Source: CAZRUA01 sp964603125
GTDB taxonomy: Bacteria > Bacteroidota > Bacteroidia > B-17B0 > Aurantibacillaceae
Direction: 5' to 3'
Length of the DNA: 19,461 nucleotides
Assembly (NCBI GenBank): GCA_964603125.1
Contig: CAZRUA010000065.1
Span: 1 to 19,461, forward strand
A program made the translations under genes and the position numbers. Under the pieces are notes generated by a model that was not told the DNA's origin, searched no databases, and was given only the letters and a program-made list of their open reading frames with translations. Positions 15,538-19,461 of the stretch are shown here, in pieces; position 1 is the first letter of the stretch; every line of letters begins with the position of its first letter.

Positions 15538-15858
15538 CTAACTAGTTTGAATTCTTGTTCCGTTTTTTCTTCTATGATTGTCTTTTAGCGACTGTGTTTT
15601 TTGAAGGTTGTTTCTGGCGATTCTTTCTTTTTTCTTCTTATCCTTAACCATCAAATACACTAAAACGGCAAAGGCAGCAGTAAAAATAATGCCCAATAAC
15701 CAGTGTGCTAAGTTTGAATTTAAAAGGTCGTCAACGTTCGTTTCCGTTTTAACCTCTGAATTTTGCTGAGCATTGACCAAAACGCTCAACCCCACAAACA
15801 ACAAAGTAAAAATAGCTTTGCTTTGGTTTGTTGTTTTGTTTAAAAAAATACGTTCCAT
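15538..15858 (-). CDS. Small single-pass membrane protein, hypothetical
   Basis: A 106-residue protein. The N-terminus (KAIFTLLFVGLSVLVNAQQ) looks like a cleavable signal peptide after a basic start. Residues about 53-71 (WLLGIIFTAAFAVLVYLMV) form one transmembrane helix, followed by a strongly basic cytoplasmic tail (KDKKKKERIARNN). The segment between is acidic and polar (NSEVKTETNVDDLL). No family was recognised. Composition, the consistent signal peptide plus helix, and its place in a gap between other genes support it as real. It converges on the 14612 gene with 20 nt between stops and is divergent from the rimP operon. Confidence 0.62.
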   Translation of the reverse strand: MERIFLNKTTNQSKAIFTLLFVGLSVLVNAQQNSEVKTETNVDDLLNSNLAHWLLGIIFTAAFAVLVYLMVKDKKKKERIARNNLQKTQSLKDNHRRKNGTRIQTS

Positions 15859-16023
15859 TTTGTTGATTATTAAATGGTTATTTTTGTGGTATAATTAAAA
15901 GACCTATTTAATTATACATAGCTTTTTAGAGCTTTTTCAACTCGAGTGTAGTTCAAGTCGATTAACAGGGGTTTTGTATAGCTAATTTAATAAATAATAA
16001 CGATAAAAGTCAAGTTTATTGTA

Positions 16024-16055
16024 TTTGGTTTATTAAAATGTTTGCCGTATATTTG
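16024..16055 (+). promoter_or_regulatory. Promoter of the rimP-nusA-infB operon
   Basis: TTTG at 16024-16027 and TATATTTG at 16048-16055 are separated by 20 nt, a near-ideal Bacteroidota -33/-7 pair (TTTG, then TAnnTTTG). Transcription would start near 16062, leaving a leader of about 60 nt that holds the hairpin at 16079-16107. The rest of the 262-bp gap to the left shows only an AT-only inverted repeat at 15891-15915. Confidence 0.65.
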
Positions 16056-16078
16056 TATCCGCAAAATATGAGTTGTAA

Positions 16079-16107
16079 AAATGAGGGGACAGAAAGTCCC
16101 CTCATTT
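16079..16107 (+). promoter_or_regulatory. Perfect hairpin in the rimP leader, candidate attenuator or autoregulatory element
   Basis: AAATGAGGGGAC (16079-16090) and GTCCCCTCATTT (16096-16107) are exact 12-bp inverted repeats with loop AGAAA. The stem has a GGGGAC/GTCCCC core and is followed by ATTTTAAAAAAGT and then the rimP ATG at 16121. It begins about 17 nt after the predicted transcription start. The U-rich sequence after the stem allows an intrinsic-terminator-like reading; an alternative is a translation operator or 5' stabiliser. The structure is evident; the role is inferred. Confidence 0.6.
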
Positions 16108-16120
16108 ATTTTAAAAAAGT

Positions 16121-16588
16121 ATGATAGCAGTTGATCAAATACAAAAACTAGTAAACGAAAAAATATCAGGTACAGACATTTTTATTGTTGAAGCAAAAGT
16201 TAAATCTGGAAATAAGATTGAAGTTTTAATTGACAGAACAAGCGGCTTAGGTATTAATGATTGTATTGATGTTAGCAGACATATTGAGAAAAGTTTAGAT
16301 AGGGAGAAAGAAGATTTCGAATTGGTTGTTTCATCACCAGGTGCTGAAGCTCCTTTAAAGATGGAACAACAATATATAAAAAATATTGGTCGAAACGCAA
16401 GTGTTGTTAAGGCTGATGGTACAAAGCATACAGGTGTTATTATTGATTTTAAAAATGATGTTTTAACACTTGAAGAAACGCGAAGAGAGAATAAAAAAAT
16501 TGGCAAAGGAAAAGAAACTGTAACAGAACAAATAAAAATAAATAAATCAGAAATAAAAGAAACCAAATTAATCATTTCATTTAAATAA
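16121..16588 (+). CDS. rimP: Ribosome assembly cofactor RimP
   Basis: A 155-residue cytosolic protein needed for maturation of the 30S subunit. The N-terminal alpha/beta domain contains the family pattern LIDRTSGLGINDCIDVSRHIEKSLD, written here in parts as LIDRTSGLGINDC and DVSRHIEKSLD, followed by FELVVSSPGAEAPL, equivalent to the usual LEVSSPGLDRPL. The C-terminal part, with GVIIDFKNDVLTLEE, is the SH3-like domain. The basic insertion (RRENKKIGKGKETVTEQIKINKSEIKETKL) fits Bacteroidota versions and is split here only by composition. It starts at ATG 16121 without a Shine-Dalgarno sequence. It is first in the conserved rimP-nusA-infB order, with 8 nt to nusA, so the genes are almost surely co-transcribed and may be coupled in translation. 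Confidence 0.94.
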   Translation: MIAVDQIQKLVNEKISGTDIFIVEAKVKSGNKIEVLIDRTSGLGINDCIDVSRHIEKSLDREKEDFELVVSSPGAEAPLKMEQQYIKNIGRNASVVKADGTKHTGVIIDFKNDVLTLEETRRENKKIGKGKETVTEQIKINKSEIKETKLIISFK

Positions 16589-16596
16589 CAAAAGTC

Positions 16597-17865
16597 ATGG
16601 CAATGCAAAGCGAAAATCTTATTGGATCGTTTTCGGAATTCAAAGATATTAAGAACGTAGATCGAGTTACATTAATGAGCATCATTGAGGATGTTTTCAG
16701 AAGTATGTTAATTAAAAAATATGGTTCGGATAAAAACTTCGATATCATCGTAAATCCTGATAAAGGGGATATTGAGATTTGGAAAAATCGTACGATAGTT
16801 GATGATGAATTTGCTGAAGATTCTTTTGATTATGATGAAAACAAGCATATTAGTTTATCAGATGCGCAAAAGGTTGAGCCTGATTTTGAAGTAGGTGAAG
16901 AATTAACAGAGCCTGTTAAGTTAGATGATTTTGGACGTCGTGCAGTATTAGCAGTACGTCAAAATTTAGTGCAAAAGATTTTGGAACTGGAGAAAAATGA
17001 AATTTACAACAAATACAAAGAGCGTGTTGGAGATGTTATTACAGCTGAGGTTTACCAAATTTGGAAAAAGGAATTGTTGTTAATTGATGATGAAGGAAAT
17101 GAGTTGATTTTACCTAAAACAGAACAAATTCCAACTGACTTCTTTAAAAAAGGAGATAACGCTAAGGCTGTAGTTTATAAAGTTGATATGCGTAACGGAA
17201 CTCCAGTTATTATCTTGTCTCGTACAGCACCATCTTTCTTAGAAAAATTATTTGAAAACGAAGTACCTGAAATTTTTGATGGTTTAATTACTATTAAGAA
17301 AATTGTTCGTGAACCAGGTGAGCGTGCTAAAGTTGCTGTTGAATCTTACGATGAACGTATTGACCCAGTTGGTGCTTGTGTTGGTATGAAAGGTTCTCGT
17401 ATCCACGGTATTGTGCGCGAGTTGAAGAATGAAAACATTGACGTAATCAATTATACAAACAATGCTAACTTATACATTCAACGTGCTTTAAGTCCAGCAA
17501 AAATTACTTCAATTAAAATTGATGAAGAAAATAAGCGTGCAGATGTTTATTTAAAGCCAGATCAAGTTTCTTTGGCAATTGGTAAAGGTGGTTATAATAT
17601 TAAATTGGCTGGTAAATTAACTGGTTACGAAATTGATGTTTACCGTGATGTTGAAGATGCTGATACTGATATGGATGATGTTGACTTAGTAGAATTTGCT
17701 GATGAAATTGCTGATGATATTTTAGAGGAATTAAAGAATATTGGATGTGATACAGCTCGTAGCGTTTTAGAATTATCGGATGATGAATTAAAGCGTCGTA
17801 CTTCATTAAACGATGAAACTATTGCTGAAGTTAGAGCAATATTAGCATCTGAGTTTGAAGACTAA
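16597..17865 (+). CDS. nusA: Transcription termination/antitermination factor NusA
   Basis: A 422-residue RNA polymerase-associated factor controlling pausing, termination and antitermination. Domain order: NusA N-terminal domain (residues ~5-130, including SIIEDVFRSMLIKKYG), S1 domain (~145-205, GDVITAEVYQIWKKELLL), KH1 (~232-300 with GMKGSRI at about 263) and KH2 (~305-350 with GKGGYNI at about 329). The arrangement AFGMKGSRI-like, then RALSPAKI, is characteristic of the family. An acidic tail (VEDADTDMDDVDLVEFADE) leads to a short helix-hairpin-helix-like C-terminus (IGCDTARSVLELSDDEL). The length matches the short Bacteroidota form without the duplicated C-terminal repeats of enterobacteria. 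ATG 16597 is used; a second ATG two codons later is equally possible. infB follows after 66 nt. Confidence 0.96.
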   Translation: MAMQSENLIGSFSEFKDIKNVDRVTLMSIIEDVFRSMLIKKYGSDKNFDIIVNPDKGDIEIWKNRTIVDDEFAEDSFDYDENKHISLSDAQKVEPDFEVGEELTEPVKLDDFGRRAVLAVRQNLVQKILELEKNEIYNKYKERVGDVITAEVYQIWKKELLLIDDEGNELILPKTEQIPTDFFKKGDNAKAVVYKVDMRNGTPVIILSRTAPSFLEKLFENEVPEIFDGLITIKKIVREPGERAKVAVESYDERIDPVGACVGMKGSRIHGIVRELKNENIDVINYTNNANLYIQRALSPAKITSIKIDEENKRADVYLKPDQVSLAIGKGGYNIKLAGKLTGYEIDVYRDVEDADTDMDDVDLVEFADEIADDILEELKNIGCDTARSVLELSDDELKRRTSLNDETIAEVRAILASEFED

Positions 17866-17931
17866 AATAAAAATTGATTGAGGGGAAGATAAATTGTAAT
17901 TAAATTAAATTAAAAAATCGAGACCATACAC

Positions 17932-19461
17932 ATGTCGGATAACAAAACAATGCGATTGAGCAAAGTAGCTAAAGAGTTTAACCTGTCAGTAGGTACAGTG
18001 TTAGACTTTTTAGGTACTAAAGGTTTTAAAATAGAAAACAATCCCAATGCAAAAATTGGCGATGAGGAATATCGATTGTTGATGAAAGAATTCCAAAGCG
18101 ACAAGTTTGCTAAGGAAGAAGCACAGCAGGTTTCACAAAGCATTAAGGTTAAAAAAGAAACCATTGTTTTGGATGAAATTAAATTGGCTTCTAAAAAAGT
18201 TGAGAAGGAAGCTGAAGAAATCATTATCAAGGACTTAACTTTACCTAAAGTTGAGGTGAAGAAAGAAGTTGAAGTGAAGCAAGAAGCTCCTTCTGCAAAA
18301 GAAGAAAAAGTTTCCGAAGAAGTTGAAGCTCCAAAGAAAGTTGATTCAGGTTTAAATTTGAAAGTAGTATCTAAAATTGATTTGGATTCTATCAATTCAA
18401 AAACAAAACCAGATAAGAAAACTAAAAAGGAGAAAGAGGCTGAGAAGGAAGAGCAGAAAGCTACAGCTAAAAAAGGTAAAGCTAAAAAAGAAGAGGTTGT
18501 TGAAGAACCTGTTGTAGAAATAGTTGAAGAGGTGAAAGTACCTGAGGTTGAAACTCCTGCAACTCCTGAATTACCTAAGGAAGATTTCTTAGCAACAAAA
18601 ATTACAAAACTTGAAGGTCCTAAAATTTTAGGAAATATTGTTTTACCTGTTGATAAGAAACCTAGTTCTAATCCTGCGCATAGCAAGGAAAACAAGAATA
18701 AACGTAAGCGTATTAAAAAAGGTGTTGTTTCTCAATCTGAAATTAAAACAGTTGGTAAACAACAAGCAACGATTGCGCGCGATAAGCACAAAGAGCGTTT
18801 AAAAGATAATCGTAAAAAAGATACAGCTCGCCCTGCTTTAACAGATGAGGAGATTCAAGCACAAATTAAAGAAACGCTTGCACGCCTAAGTAATCAAGGC
18901 GGTAAATCAAAAACATCTAAATACAGAAGAGAGAAGCGTGATGAGGTTCGTGAGCGTTTGGATAAAGAAGCAGAAGCAGAAGCAGCAGAAAAACAAACAT
19001 TAAAAGTTACTGAATTCGTTTCGGCTAATAACTTAGCTCAAATGATGAATGTACCTGTAAATAATATTATTTCTACATGTATGTCGCTTGGTTTATTCGT
19101 TTCGATTAACCAACGATTAGATGCTGAAACGATTTCAATTGTTTGTGAAGAGTTTGGATACAAAGTTGAATTCATTACTGTTGAAGCGCAAGTTACTGTT
19201 GAAGAAGAGCAAGATAAAGAGGAGGATTTAATTGATTGCCCGCCAGTAGTAACTGTAATGGGTCACGTAGATCATGGTAAAACATCGTTGCTTGACTTTA
19301 TTCGTAAATCAAATGTAATTGCAGGTGAAGCAGGTGGTATCACTCAGCATATTGCTGCATACAAAGTACAAATAGATTCAGGTAAATCAATTACTTTCTT
19401 AGATACTCCTGGTCACGAGGCCTTTACGGCAATGCGTGCTCGTGGTGCTCAAGTTACGGAT
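17932..19461 (+). CDS. infB: Translation initiation factor IF-2, truncated by window end
   Basis: 510 codons are visible from ATG 17932 to the window end without a stop. IF-2 is a GTPase that brings initiator tRNA to the ribosome. Residues ~1-55 (MRLSKVAKEFNLSVGTVLDFL) are an IF2 N-terminal domain. Residues ~60-340 are a low-complexity Lys/Glu/Ala/Val region with many VE and KK pairs. A second IF2_N-like unit occurs at ~355-410 (VTEFVSANNLAQMMNVPVNNI). The G domain begins with G1 GHVDHGKTS at 444-452, GGITQH at 468-473 and G3 DTPGH at 491-495, then AFTAMRARGAQVTD at the edge. The remaining G motifs and C-terminal domains lie outside the window. The 66-nt gap after nusA is AT-rich with TTAAATTAAATTAAA repeats and no hairpin. 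Confidence 0.96.
   Translation, partial: MSDNKTMRLSKVAKEFNLSVGTVLDFLGTKGFKIENNPNAKIGDEEYRLLMKEFQSDKFAKEEAQQVSQSIKVKKETIVLDEIKLASKKVEKEAEEIIIKDLTLPKVEVKKEVEVKQEAPSAKEEKVSEEVEAPKKVDSGLNLKVVSKIDLDSINSKTKPDKKTKKEKEAEKEEQKATAKKGKAKKEEVVEEPVVEIVEEVKVPEVETPATPELPKEDFLATKITKLEGPKILGNIVLPVDKKPSSNPAHSKENKNKRKRIKKGVVSQSEIKTVGKQQATIARDKHKERLKDNRKKDTARPALTDEEIQAQIKETLARLSNQGGKSKTSKYRREKRDEVRERLDKEAEAEAAEKQTLKVTEFVSANNLAQMMNVPVNNIISTCMSLGLFVSINQRLDAETISIVCEEFGYKVEFITVEAQVTVEEEQDKEEDLIDCPPVVTVMGHVDHGKTSLLDFIRKSNVIAGEAGGITQHIAAYKVQIDSGKSITFLDTPGHEAFTAMRARGAQVTD

Noticed and set aside
15891..15915. Inverted repeat ATAATTAAA / TTTAATTAT
   Set aside because: It is made only of A and T in an AT-rich gap and is short, so chance is a sufficient explanation.
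16135..16608. 157-codon minus-strand open frame
   Set aside because: It lies entirely antisense to rimP, which has clear family motifs; the frame is a by-product of AT-rich codon use.
17910..18695. Long minus-strand open frame rich in Ser, Thr and Phe
   Set aside because: It is antisense to the Lys/Glu-rich region of infB; its composition is just the reverse complement of that biased sequence and it has no domain or promoter.

Overview
The window is AT-rich bacterial chromosome from a member of the Bacteroidota. Four independent signs agree: three proteins end in type IX secretion (T9SS) type A sorting domains; several genes are preceded by the Bacteroidota promoter element TAnnTTTG rather than a sigma70-type -10; Shine-Dalgarno sequences are essentially absent; and the tmRNA encodes a tag beginning at a GGC codon and ending AMAA. 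The family or genus cannot be fixed from the sequence alone.

Layout. Positions 1-514 hold the 3' end of a membrane glycosyltransferase, followed by a long hairpin. Positions 702-8756 form a surface-protein island: a beta-helix T9SS cargo (minus strand), a divergent AraC-family regulator, a large RCC1-propeller T9SS cargo (minus) and a small fibronectin-like T9SS cargo (plus). A perfect hairpin terminator separates the regulator from the large cargo gene. Positions 8851-9217 are the ssrA tmRNA on the minus strand. Next come a Lys1-like saccharopine dehydrogenase family enzyme (9376) and an exported probable outer-membrane protein (10621), both plus strand. A minus-strand block (14507 down to 11601) encodes a DUF2147 protein, BshC (bacillithiol synthesis) and an aldose 1-epimerase-like protein. 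Two uncharacterised exported or membrane proteins follow (14612 plus, 15538 minus). The window ends in the rimP-nusA-infB operon (16121 onwards), with infB cut by the window edge inside its GTPase domain.

How the parts relate. The three T9SS cargoes would be exported by Sec, cross the outer membrane through T9SS and be anchored or released at the surface. No T9SS machinery gene is present here. The most interesting unexplained signal is a 24-bp identical sequence placed 75 and 56 bp upstream of the two large minus-strand cargo genes. One copy lies inside the divergent AraC promoter region, which suggests a small shared regulon. The rimP-nusA-infB operon has a near-consensus Bacteroidota promoter and a perfect 12-bp GC-rich hairpin in its leader, a candidate attenuator or autoregulatory element. 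No mobile element, CRISPR array or phage gene is visible, and no complete new defence or biosynthetic system was found.
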